In this document: positions 21,564-31,850 of the stretch, piece after piece
How the letters are laid out: the number at the start of each line of letters is the position of its first letter
Numbering within the stretch: position 1 is the first letter of the stretch
Assembly: GCA_947311845.1 (NCBI GenBank)
Contig: CAMZMU010000035.1
Location: 2,874,532 to 2,938,531 of the forward strand
From: Poa pratensis
Taxonomy: Eukaryota > Streptophyta > Magnoliopsida > Poales > Poaceae
DNA length: 64,000 nt
Reading direction: 5' to 3'
Translations under genes and position numbers: made by a program
Notes under the pieces: generated by a model
What the model saw: only the letters and a program-made list of their open reading frames with translations
Told to the model about the DNA's origin: nothing
Database searches by the model: none

Positions 21564-22966
21564 GAGAAAATTACAAAAAGCCACCACATTTGGGGCTAGG
21601 GTTTCAAAAAACCACCATGTTGCAGATTTTTTAAAAAAGCCAGCGGTATTGGTAACAGCGTTGCAAGAAGCACTAATCGGGTCATTTGTGCGGTCTAATG
21701 AAAATTCTGACCGGTGGACCCCAGTGTCAGACTTCCGTGGGAGGACAAAACAGCGAGACATGAGACGTTATATACTTTGGGTTTTTCTATAAAAAATAGT
21801 GGGGCCCACTATCATCTCCCTCTCTCTGAAATGAAAAAAAAGCGAGCATAGAGACGAGCCCGCCGCTGCCGGCCTGCTACTGCGGCCCGTCCATCCCTGG
21901 TAGGCGCGGCTGGCCGGCTGGGATGGGGAGGGGGAGGTGGAGGTCGTGTCCCTCGTCGCGGCAGCATCGTCCGGTAGGCCCTGCCGCTATCCACCCGCGG
22001 TTGGTGCGGTCTGCCGGGAAAACGCACGGCGGCGGAGGATATGGGGAGGGGGAGGCAGTGGCGGGAGCCAGGAGGGGCGGAGGCGGTCGTAGGTTCCGCG
22101 TCGCCGTGATGACCCTATGGAAGAACATCGGCGAGAGGACCCCGCGCTCCGAAGCCCAAGACTCTGGCGCAACGTCGGTGACCACAGGCATGCGGCGGCG
22201 TACGTCGCAAGGCACTTCACGACACGCAAGGCAGAAAGGATTGGTTCAGAAGAACAGCAAGCTCACCAGGAAGACAACGACGTGCTCGTCGTGGACACAT
22301 GTGTCTTGACGGCGATGGAATCTTCCCAAGAAGGGCGGCCGCCGGAGACGACGAGCAGGACGATTCCCGTCGATAAATGATTTCATTCGACGATTCCTTT
22401 GGCTTAGATGATCATCACGGCGAGGCGTAGCTCCGCGGCGCATCTTCTTGGTACGGGGCAGCGTACAACACCGACGCGACGCGACGGTGGCGATGCGAGC
22501 TTGGTCTGGCCCAGCTCCTGCCAGAAGTGAAGGCAGGGAGTTGAGGAGGGTTTCGGAGTGCAGGGAGGGGCCAGAGACCGGAGCGGCCATGGCTGGAGGC
22601 GACCGGAGCGGCCATGGCTGGAGGCGGCCGGAGTGGTGGCAGCGGCGAGAAAGAGTAGGCGGCGGCGGTGGCGTGAAAGGACTAGGAGAGAGAGGGGACA
22701 GAGAGAAGCATTGACCCTGCCAATTTACAAACAAAACCCCGAAGGTTAGAATCCCTCAAACATAAGTCTCTTTTACCTGTTACCCCTGCCACGTAGGCCT
22801 AACACCGGACCCACCAATTAGAAACTCACTTAAAGTTTGTCAAGTGACTGATTAGTGCTTCTTGCAACGCTGTTACTGAATACTGGTGGCTTTTTGAAAA
22901 AAATCTACAACATGGTGGTTTTTTGAAACCCTAGCCCCAAATGTGGCGGTTTCTTGCAATTTTCTC
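21564..22966. mobile_element. Mutator-like element with long TIRs (possible Pack-MULE)
   Basis: The terminal regions are long imperfect inverted repeats. The outer 110 bp are strongly matched (shared CACATTTGGGGCTAGGGTTT and GTAACAGCGTTGCAAGAAGC) and weaker similarity extends to about 190 bp. A perfect 9-bp target duplication CCATAAACC flanks the element (21555-21563, 22967-22975), the Mutator signature. The interior (about 21840-22700) is GC-rich with long overlapping open frames but no transposase motif. Such GC-rich filling is often captured host gene sequence, but I do not recognise the source. It separates the promoter of receptor copy 4 from its ATG by 1.4 kb. Confidence 0.9.
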
Positions 22967-23017
22967 CCATAAACCGTTCCAGTCACCGCAGCCGGCCGTT
23001 CCAAATCTTACTCTCCG

Positions 23018-23431
23018 ATGACGCTTCCGAGCTGCTGGATCTTGGTTTTCGTCTGGGTACTGTGGCTGCAGCTGATGCTCGTGCCGGTGGAGGGGCAGCA
23101 GCAAGGCGTAGGCTGCTCGCCAAAGACGTGCGGTCACCTCACCATCTCTGATCCGTTCTGGCTCTCCGACCCGCAGACGGGAGCAGCGTGCGGTGATTTT
23201 CAGTTCAAGGTGGGCTGCCACAACAGCACCCCAGCTCTACGGAGCTCTGGGTTCCTCGGCTTTACCATCATCAACATCTCTTATGACGACCGGCGTTTGC
23301 GAGTCGTTGATACCTACAAGCTGAACGGCTTCAGCAGCTGCGATGTCTCCACGTGGTGGAACACCTCCGTAAAGCTGAGACCCCCGTTCACCATGGACCC
23401 CGGCAACCTGAACCTCTTCTTCTACAACTGT
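23018..23431 (+). pseudogene. LRK10-like/WAK-type ectodomain exon (copy 4), 3'-truncated
   Basis: The frame from ATG 23018 is intact: signal peptide MTLPSCWILVFVWVLWLQLML, then PKTCGHLTISDPFWLSD, FKVGCHNSTPALRSSGF, ISYDDRRLRVVDTYKL, NTSVKLRPPFTMDPGNLNLF and FYNC. Immediately after FYNC the sequence switches to the spacer that in copy 2 lies about 90 bases past the exon donor (TGTGGATTGCTTTGCCTAGC). A deletion or recombination therefore removed the WAK_assoc half, the splice donor and the first part of the intron. The upstream region is interrupted by the Mutator-like element ending at 22966. Confidence 0.85.
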
Positions 23432-24349
23432 GGATTGCTTTGCCTAGCAAGTTCGACAAAAAGTGTTTTTTTTTGTTGAGAAAAGTGGCTTCTGCCTGTT
23501 CTCAACTCTGGTCCAGTCAGAGCCTAAAAATAGACCATTTGATATTCTAGTTTTTAAAAATAGTATATTAATACCGCGGAGATATAAATTAGAGTGAATT
23601 CCACTTTTTACCCTTTAGTTATGCATTTGTGACACTAATTACCCTATCTAACAAAAAATCATCAAAATTACCCATTTAAAAAACTTTGGACTCTTGTTCT
23701 CTTATGCGTTTCCGTTGGGTAAGGTGCGAGGTGATGATTGAGCCTAAAAAATAACAGGAAGATGACAACAAATTGAATAGATGATGAAGAGAACGTTGGA
23801 CATTATCGTCGATGCCGCCCTCCAAATTTTACATATTTTGACACACCACATAGTACTAAGATGTGGTTCTATTCTAACAAAACATATGGAATGCCTAAAT
23901 GGTGTAAACCCTTGTTCAAGATTTAATATAAGGTGTATTCCTAATTTAGTTTTACTAAATGGGGTAATAAGTGTCACAAACGCACAACTAAAGGGTAAAA
24001 GGTGGAATTCACTCTATAAATTACACCCGGTCTCTACAACAGCTCAATACCCTAATGGGCCGATATCCAGTTTTTGAAACTTTTGGCCTATTCACCTTGG
24101 GCTGGCCCGTAGTAGAAGTGCAGAAGGATTTCATTTTTGCTGCCACTTGATACTGTTAGCTGATAGTTTGAATGGAGCTGACAAGAACAACTAGAAGCCG
24201 GGAGCCAAATGACCAGGCTACGCATACATCCTGGTCATGGTCATGTACTCGTCTGCTTGCCTGGCAACGGGTTTGTGGGAAGTTTCCCTAGCCATGACGG
24301 GCTCAACCTGTGGATCGCAGTCAAACGTTCCGGCCATACTATTCCGCTC
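23432..24349. repeat. Spacer block, partner of 19946-20460
   Basis: Direct duplicate of the spacer downstream of copy 2, interrupted by the 423-bp Mutator-like element at 23592-24014 and ended at 24349 by the LTR retrotransposon target site. Confidence 0.85.
23592..24014. mobile_element. Short Mutator-like element (MITE-sized)
   Basis: It has inverted terminal repeats of about 53 bp starting GAGTGAATTCCAC and containing TACCCTTTAGTT and TTTGTGACACT, and a perfect 9-bp target duplication TATAAATTA (23583-23591, 24015-24023). It has no coding capacity. Confidence 0.92.
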
Positions 24350-26623
24350 TGTAGAACGATAGAGAGGGAGATTGCGGAATATGTTGGATGTATTATTGAG
24401 TCTCGGGGCGAGTATATATAGGCGTACATGGACCATCTTGGAGTACAAGACAAGACACAAATCCTATCTCTATCCTAGTCGGTTACGTACCGCACGTATA
24501 CTCTAACACCCCCCCGCAGTCGTAGCGGGAGCGTCGTGAACAACATGAACGACGTGGACGGTCAGACTGGAGATAAACCGAAGTAGACCCAGAAGGCTGA
24601 CACCCCCCCGCAGTCGTAGCGGGAGCGTCGTGGTCGATGTCGCGGCGCGGATGCTTGGACTGGAGAGGAAGCTGCTGAGAGCTCAGGCGAGGTGGTAGCC
24701 CTTGTGCCGATGTCGAGGGAGCCGAGAACATGAGGCGATGCCGAGGTCGAGGTAGCCGTTGCGAGGAGATGCCGTGGTCGATGTCGTGGTCGGAGATGCC
24801 GGTGTCGATGTAGCCGCACATGAAGCCGTGGGCGCGAAGAAGGCGCCATGGTGATGATGACGGAGTCGCGTCGAGGGCAGTCGTCGAGGAAGTCGATGCC
24901 GAGGTCGATGCAGTCCGAACCGTCGAGGATGATGTGCAGCCATAGTTGTGCCAGAACTAGGCGCACGCCGGGGGCGTAGGCATACTACGGTTTTGCCAGA
25001 ACCGGGTATGCAAGAAGAATCGTCGTGGACGCGGTCGAGGCAGTCGTAGGAGTCGATGCCGAAGAAGATGTTGTCGATGCCGATGAAGACGAGGCGCTGA
25101 TCCGAGCTTGCCAGGCACGGGGACACGTCGGGGACGAAGGCACGCAGCGGTGTTGCCAGCACCGAGCATGCGTAGAGCGGGACCAGTACGGTGCCGTGCC
25201 ATGTCGGTGATAGACTAGCAGAGAAGGCTCCCGGACGGTTGCGAGGCGCAGAGCGGCGAAGACGGGGAAGAGCCGATGCAGTCCGCGGTTGTCGGAGTAG
25301 ACGCGAGGGTGGACGATGGCGATGCCGAGGAGGCGGCGTAGCCGGGGTGCAGGCGCTGCCGAGGAGGCGTTGCCAGGCGGTGGCGATGACGTTGGCGACG
25401 AAGTTGTACTGGACGAGGACGAAGGTGTAGGCGGCGAAACCAGCGGCGGCGAAGGCCGTGCAGGTTACGTGAGGAGGCGCGGCGGCGGTACACGAATGTG
25501 GCGATGAAGAGCCGACAGCTTGACGAAGACCATGCGCGGACGGCGGCGACCCGCGTCGTGGGAGCGACGCGGTGGTAGCCTGAGACGTCGGTGCGCGGGG
25601 ACGACGAGGTAGACCGCGTGTAGCAGCACTACGGTCCGGGGGGACGACGTAGCTGCAGTGCGCGAGTCGGTGCAGCGGCTTGAGGCCACCGGCGACGTAC
25701 GCACCAGGGAAGGCTCGCTCGAGGCCGGAGGGTGGACCAAGGCGGCGGCGCTGCGGCCCAAAGGGGCGACGCAACGGCAGCCCGTTGCTCGATCGGTGGT
25801 AGGCGTGCGTACTCGATGACGATCTTCACGGGATCCGGCGGAGGCGCGTGCAAACGGCGGATCAGGCCGGTCGCATGGCCAGTGTGGCGACGTATCGCAG
25901 GCGAGCGGTGATCAATCCGATCGCCCGCAAAGTCGGGGACGCTGCTTGATGAAGAGGTCGAAGGCGCAGCAGACCAAGGCGATGACGAAGATGGTGCAGA
26001 AGTCCCGATCGGAGCAGGCGGCGATGGTCGGCGCCGGGTGACGGGCGGGCAGATGCGCGGACAACGGCCATGCAGGCCGCCGCGTCGCGCTAGACCGCCA
26101 TGTCGGAGAAGACGCCTTGTGATCGCGCCGGTGTCGGAGTAGAGGCGCGCGAGGATCGACTGGCGGTGGGCGACGCAATCCGATCTATGATCGGTAAACA
26201 AAAAGAGAGAAAACCGATCAAGAGATCGGAGGAAAAGACTTACAGGGCAGATGATCACGGATCGGCGGACGGACCCTGCGTACGGGTGCGCAGCCCCCGG
26301 CGGAGATCATGGAGATCGACCTCCCCAGGGGCAGCGCGGCGGAAGCGTGTCGACGGTCTAGCGCAGCGCCATGGGAGGCGGCGGCGCTAGGGGTGGGAGC
26401 GGCGGCGGCACTAGGGTGTTGGCGGCGGCGGCTCTAGGGTAGGATCGATTTAGACTGATACCATGTAGAACGATAGAGAGGGAGATTGCGGAATATGTTG
26501 GATGTATTATTGAGCCTCGGGGACGAGTATATATAGGCGTACATGGACCATCTTGGAGTACAAGACAAGGCACAAATCCTATCTCTATCCTAGTCGGTTA
26601 CGTACCGCACGTATACTCTAACA
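24350..26623 (-). mobile_element. Short non-autonomous LTR retrotransposon
   Basis: Direct repeats of 159-160 bp (24350-24508 and 26464-26623) begin TGTAGAACGATAG and end CTCTAACA as read on the plus strand, with a 5-bp target duplication CGCTC (24345-24349, 26624-26628). TGATACCA abuts the right repeat (26456-26463). On the minus strand this is TGGTATCA, the initiator-tRNA-Met primer site. A C-run at 24509-24516 (G-run on the minus strand) fits the polypurine tract. The element therefore points leftward. The 1.95-kb interior is GC-rich with long open frames but no gag, protease, integrase or reverse transcriptase motif, so it must use proteins in trans. The LTRs differ by only a few bases, which suggests recent insertion. 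Confidence 0.93.
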
Positions 26624-26691
26624 CGCTCGCTTGCCGTCCTCTCATGGAGTATGATCTTTCAGCCATTGCGTTCGTTCTTTATTTCTCCCCA

Positions 26692-26766
26692 GACCTCAGT
26701 CTGGTCCTCTACAACTGCACGGAGCGGACCACCGCACGCCATGACAGAGAGCTCGTGGAGTCCTAG
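26692..26766 (+). pseudogene. LRK10-like/WAK-type ectodomain relic (copy 5)
   Basis: Twenty-four codons reading DLSLVLYNCTERTTARHDRE and on to a TAG at 26764-26766 match the DLxLVFYNCT centre of the other copies. The 5' flank before it (24300-24349 plus 26629-26690) matches the flank of copy 3, so the first half of the exon was deleted. The relic runs directly into the DNA block shared with 14395-14800. Confidence 0.75.
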
Positions 26767-26774
26767 TTAACAAT

Positions 26775-27310
26775 CACCGCAGCAACAAGTTTCAGAAGGG
26801 AAGTTCAACAAAATGGTGACTAAAATACAGCACATGCAGAGAGACTAACGCTTGCTAACAAAAACGTGCAATGAAATTATGTGGCACTACTTGTCCTTAG
26901 TCCTTACCACTGCTGTTCCATGGTCACACCACACTCGCACACATAAGCCACAGAGTGTCTTCTTTTTAGATTAAGGCCTCGTTTGAAATGTCGGGCAACT
27001 TTCTGGCCCCTGAATATTTCCTCGCAAGTCCGTAATTTAGCTGGCCGGTTTGTGCTAGAAAACAGCGAACCAAGCGCGGCCTAACATGGACCACCTCCCC
27101 GTCTCCACTTCATTGAAACGGAACAAATTGTTACAGTGAATGCATGAACCACATAAACCAAAACATAGCCCAAAGCCCCAAACCAAGTTCATTGGAAACA
27201 CTGATAGCCACAACATATACTTCAAACTTCAGCACAGTGACTTGTCAATTATTGGTGGAGACTAGTCCATTGTTTCCCTAATACATTCTGTCACACTCTT
27301 GAAAAATCTT
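26775..27310. repeat. Duplicated downstream block (partner 14395-14990)
   Basis: Direct duplicate of the DNA downstream of receptor copy 1. This copy has gained a 107-bp MITE (26975-27081) and lacks the Stowaway MITE of its partner. Confidence 0.8.
26975..27081. mobile_element. PIF/Harbinger-type MITE
   Basis: The ends are GGCCTCGTTTG and CAAGCGCGGCC, with TAA on both sides (26972-26974, 27082-27084). The partner copy at about 14590 has an uninterrupted TTAAC at this point, which gives the empty site. Confidence 0.8.
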
Positions 27311-27671
27311 TCCCTAATACCAGTCAACAATTGGTGGAGACCGCGTCAAGACCGTCTCCCAGGACGTGTGGACGAAGATAGCCCAGCGCCCCCACTCACT
27401 AGCAGAGCATTCTCTCTTTTATCTCCCAAGGCGGCCAGGCCCAGCACCCCGCTCACTGGTAACAAATTCCAAAGCCTGGTGCTTCCATGGCTCAGTGCTC
27501 GGGTTACCACTGATGCTCGTCGTCACGGTGGCTTACTTAACCTCTTGTTCTTGACTTCTTGTACTGTATCAAGTACCAGCGGATGTACTTATCCTGCTTA
27601 AACGAAATCATGACATGCAAATAAAAAAAGAAGAAAAACATGTTGAAAAATCCTCGACCGTGGGAAATATT
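27311..27671. pseudogene. Remnant of a receptor 5' end
   Basis: Near 27495-27535 a short frame reads LGLPLMLVVTVA, echoing the LPPMLVAA and LPLMLVPA signal-peptide ends of the other copies, but the ectodomain that should follow is gone. The rest is unremarkable. Confidence 0.4.
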
Positions 27672-29894
27672 CACTACGGAAACCTACAAGACGCCGACGG
27701 CCAAATGTCGGCCGTCGGCGTAGAAGGTGAGCTAGGATAGCCCACGAACGCGGCCGTCGGCGTACCAACCCCGTCGGCGTAGACAGATAGAGCCGACGGC
27801 CGCCGTCGGCGTAATCAATGCCGTCGGCGTAAAAGGGCCGTAGGGTTTAGGCCGTGACGACACGCAGACGGGGGCTTTACGGCATTGATACGCCGACGGC
27901 CACCGTCGGCGTCTACTTTTTTTTTTCTATTTTCCATTTAATATGAAATAATTCATATCTTTAAATCCGTAAATCAAATTTAACAAATAAAATGTCTAAT
28001 CGATTAGAAAAATGAGAGGAATCCAAATATGACATCCATATAATCTTTTTCACCATGCATATGACATTGTGTAACATATTTTGGTACTTGCTTAATTAAA
28101 AAGTCATTTTGACACTTAAAAAATGGAAAATGATATTTATGAAAATATTTTGGAAATTGTTTTTGGCAACAATGTTTTCCATACCAAGACACACCTATAT
28201 GTCAAGTATGGACACATTATCACAAACTATGCACGGGGATGGCCATAACTTGGTCATTTGGCGCGAAACCTATACATGTCTATAGATGATAGACCTTTTT
28301 GTGAAACATTTTTTGAACTATTTTCAAAACTCAAATTTATCATTTTTGCTAGCAACTAGTACACATAAAAGGATCCATGTCAAAATTTCATTTTTTGAGT
28401 ATTTCTCAATTTCTTTTATTTTTGTGAAAAAATGGTCAAAATGACCGCCGTGCCTATTCATTGAAAGGATCACATTTTTCAAAACTATCGATATTTCTGC
28501 GATAAAGTCACTACTGTGTACCTAAAAATGATTTTCGTAAAAAAATTAGACCAAACTATCACACACTATAGTTCAAATTTCAATTACTTTTAGAAAATCG
28601 GCATAAAGTCATTTAAATTGGAAAAATTAGGTAGAAATCGAGAAAATTTCTAATACTTGGGTATTATCCATCAAATATGTAGTACCCTTTGTGACAATCA
28701 GATGGGTGCCTTTTTGTAACATATTTTTGGTATTTCCTTCATAAAAAAGTCATTTTTGGCACTTAAAAATAGAAAATGATATTTATAAAAATAATTTGGA
28801 AATTGTTTTTGGCAACAATGTTTGCCATACCAAGACACACCTATGTTTCAAATATGGACACATTATCACAAACTATGGCACGGGATGGCCATAACTTGGT
28901 CATTTGGCGCGAAACATATACATGTCTATAGATGATATGCCTTTTTGTGAAGCATTTTTTTGAAATGTTTGTCAAAACTCAAGTTTATCATTTTTGCTAG
29001 CAACTAGTACACATAAAAGGACTCCATGCCAAAGGATTTCATTTTTTAGTATTTTCTTAATTACTTTTATTTCGGTGAAAAACGGTCAAAATGACCGCCA
29101 TGACTATTATCGAAAGTGGTCAAATTTTCTAAAACTATCAATGTTTCTGTGATGCAAAAGATGATATGGATGGCATATTTGAATTTCACTAATTTTTCTA
29201 ATCGATTTAGTCATTTTATTTGTCAAATTTCGATTTACGGATTTAAAGATATGAATTATTCCATATTAAATGTAAAAAGGAAAAAATAAAGTAAAATTCG
29301 TTTTATTGTTATTTATTCGAAATATACTATTACATAATCATTGTTACTTTAATCAAACAAATTTTAAAATTTAAACAATGAAAACTGTAACATCATAACC
29401 GAGGGGTTAATATGATTGACAGGGTAATAATATCAGTAAGATCTAATTTCTCATTTGGAAGCTAGTTTGGAAGGAACTCAAAAGTTAAGCGTGCTTGGGC
29501 TGGAGGACGGGTGACCGAATGGAAAGTTTGACCAGGTAAGTATTTGACCTATGATTAAGTGTGCAATTAAGGATTAAGTATGTCACTAAGTGGGAAATTT
29601 CGAAATACAAATAAAAATAATTAAAAAAAGTTCAAAAAAAAAGTCTTGTGGCATAGGCCGACGGCAATGCCGTCGGCGTATGGGGAGCTGACGGAACGGC
29701 GAGATGCCGTCTTGTGGGTCACACCACCACATACGCCGACGGGTACACATACGCCGACGGCCGGTGGGTACGCCGACGGGCGAAACGCCGACGGCGCTAC
29801 GCCGACGGCCACCGTCGGCTATGGATACGCCGACGGCCTTCTGGTCTACGCCGACGGTTGCTGGCCGTCGACGTCTTGTGTGATTCCCGTAGTG
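27672..29894. mobile_element. CACTA element (CGCCGACGGC subterminal type)
   Basis: It starts CACTACGGAAACCTACAAGACG and ends CGTCTTGTGTGATTCCCGTAGTG, with target duplication ATT (27669-27671, 29895-29897). Subterminal copies of CGCCGACGGC and CCGTCGGCGTA lie at 27690-27915 and 29655-29875. The AT-rich interior is related to the 660-bp repeat of the element at 15808-19387 (for example TAGACCTTTTTGTGAAACAT, CAAGACACACCTATGT, CTATTCATTGAAAG), in about one and a half to two copies, and ends in a 5S-rRNA-like stretch (29474-29527). There is no transposase. Confidence 0.93.
29474..29527 (+). other. 5S-rRNA-like segment inside CACTA element 3
   Basis: GAACTCAAAAGTTAAGCGTGCTTGGGC is followed by a shortened middle and ACGGGTGACC...GGAAAGT. 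It keeps AAGTTAAGCGTGCTTGGGC, the A-box of plant 5S rDNA, exactly, and a near-exact C-box. Eight bases of the A-to-C spacer are missing compared with element 1. Confidence 0.75.
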
Positions 29895-29897
29895 ATT

Positions 29898-30078
29898 CTC
29901 AACCGGCTCCGGCTGGATCTGTGGAACTATGTGTCTGCCAGAGAGCTTACGTCATACGTACGCATCTCCCTTTATCCTAACATGGCCTGAGACCAATTTC
30001 CCTCTACTGCAACCAATGATCAGCAATTCAGTCACCCCTTCTGTTCGTTCCTGCAACAAATTCAAAATATTTGCTGCT
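29898..30078. other. 5' flank of receptor copy 6
   Basis: Short region between the CACTA right end and the ATG at 30079. It contains CTCAACCGG, CTGGATCTGTGGAA, similar to CTCAACCTGTGGATCG in the flanks of copies 3 and 5. Confidence 0.5.
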
Positions 30079-30740
30079 ATGCCTCCAAGGTGTTGGTTCT
30101 TCTGGGCCTGGTGGCTACTACTGATATTCGCAGTCGCCGCAGCTGAGGAGCAGCAGCAAGGGGAAGTCTGCTCGGCAAAGACATGTGGCAACTTGACCAT
30201 CTCCAACCCATTCTGGCTCGTCGACTTCGAGGTCGCTTGCTACAGCAACACTCCAGTCCTACGGGGTTCTGGACTCTATGGCTTTGGGATCATCAATATC
30301 AGCTACAAGGAACACAGTCTGCTTGTGATTGGTCTGGGTAAGCTGAAGTTACTGCAGGCCTCAAACAGCTGAGACGTCCTCCCGACCTGGAACACCTCCG
30401 CCAAACTCAGCCACTCGTTCAGTATTTACCCTGACAACCAGGACCTCATCTTCTACAATTGCACGGAGGAGGCAGCAGCAACGGCACATCAGGACGGAGC
30501 GTTGGTCGAGACGAGATTGAGGTGCGGGAACAAGAGCGAGGTCCTTGTCCGCGCGGCAGGGAATTACGATGGGACGAGCGACTACGCCGGCTACGCTATC
30601 GAGGGCTGCGACGCTATGGGCGTGCCAGTGCAGCCGGTGCAGGGCCTCGTCGCGCGAGGCGAACGCCAGCAACTACGAGCAGCTGATCAGTGATGGCTTC
30701 CTCCTGACATGGGATGGACATCTTCCTCCATCAGTTGCAC
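30079..30740 (+). pseudogene. LRK10-like/WAK-type ectodomain exon (copy 6), near complete, one stop and one frameshift
   Basis: ATG 30079 starts MPPRCWFFWAWWLLLIFAVA (signal peptide), then AKTCGNLTISNPFWLVDFEVAC, NISYKEHSLLVIGLGKL and LLQASNS. A TGA (30370-30372) replaces the Cys codon of NSC(D/E)V, a single-base change. The frame then continues through NTSAKLSHSFSIYPDNQDL, FYNCTEEAAATAHQDG, EVLVRAAGNYDGTSDYAGY and EGCDAMGVPV. A one-base shift near 30650-30660 leads to ANASNYEQLISDGFLLTWDG. A C|GTAAGT donor follows at 30741, phase 1. Only two lesions make it the least damaged ectodomain copy. Confidence 0.88.
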
Positions 30741-31619
30741 GTAAGTTCGCTCACCCGTCAAATCACATTTCAATCAAGTTCCTAGCTAGGACGAAACAGT
30801 GCCTTTGGCTTCGTCTTGACATGGGATGGCCCACTTGTTAATGGCAAGCTCACTTGATCAAACTCTTAATTATGGATTGAGAAGACCATCATCATGAGGT
30901 TTTTAAAAAACAGCCATTTTTTTCTCTCTTATCCCTTTCTCTTTGCTTTCAAGTGTTGAACTAATTCCCGGCGGTCATAGCCAAACCCCGACTGATGACC
31001 GGGTACACATGGCTTGCATTTCTGCAACAATTTATCACGTAAAGGAATACAGAAACGCACCTTGGAGCTGCAGTCAGCGGAGCTCTCACTCAGTCAATCT
31101 TACTCCACTCCACAATCGGGGATCATATGCACATTGCATCGCTTCTCATTGGTCAAAGCCTTGTCCATTGGTTTCTGCTGAACACCAATTTCCTTGTGAA
31201 AAATCATTGCTTAGCCAGTCAATTCTTTGGGGCTGTTTCTCCCACCACCATACTTGTGTTCTGCTGAACTATAGTACCAATTTCCTTCCGAAAAATCATT
31301 GCCTACCTGCTGTGGCCTGTGGGTGTAAAGTGCCAAATTTAAAATGCTTCTAAAACTGAAACAAACTGAAGAATAGTTAAAAAACATGAAATACATCTAA
31401 CAGGTCCGAAACATTTAAAATGACTAGTGAGATATGGATTCCTCAAAAGAAAAGTGACAGATGCCATACCTGCCACTGTCGGCCAATGCTAGTGGGGAAA
31501 TGACAAAGTCCTTCCAATCTGTGCACTCCACACAAAATATACATACTTGTCAACCTTCTGAAGGACAAACGATACCCGCAATCGTCAGGCGGCTCAACCT
31601 CCTATCTAGCAGTAGCACC
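30741..31619. other. Intergenic or intron-like DNA
   Basis: No gene is recognised. The first 200 bases resemble the sequence after the donor in copies 1 and 2 (AAGTTCACCC, TCAAATCACATTTCAATCAA versus CGAAATCACCTTTTAACCAA). The short paired motif CCAATTTCCTT...GAAAAATCATTGC occurs twice (31188-31210 and 31277-31301). Confidence 0.5.
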
Positions 31620-31850
31620 ACCGCTAGCGTCCAAGCCCCGTCGGTGTGCAATCCAGCAGCGTGCGGCGGCCTGCGCATCGCGTTCACGTTCTGCCTAGGC
31701 GGCACGCACCCGCCTGAGTGCGGCTACCATGTCTTCCAGTCACCTGCTACGTCAATGGCACGGCCTTCCTCCAGAACTCCTTCTTGAGGTACCAGATCCT
31801 CTACGTCTCCTATGACAACAGCTATTTCCGGGTTGCCAACGTCAAGCTTT

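Noticed and set aside
24683..25774. 363-codon open frame in the LTR retrotransposon
   Set aside because: GC-rich compositional open frame overlapping others on both strands; no recognisable domain.
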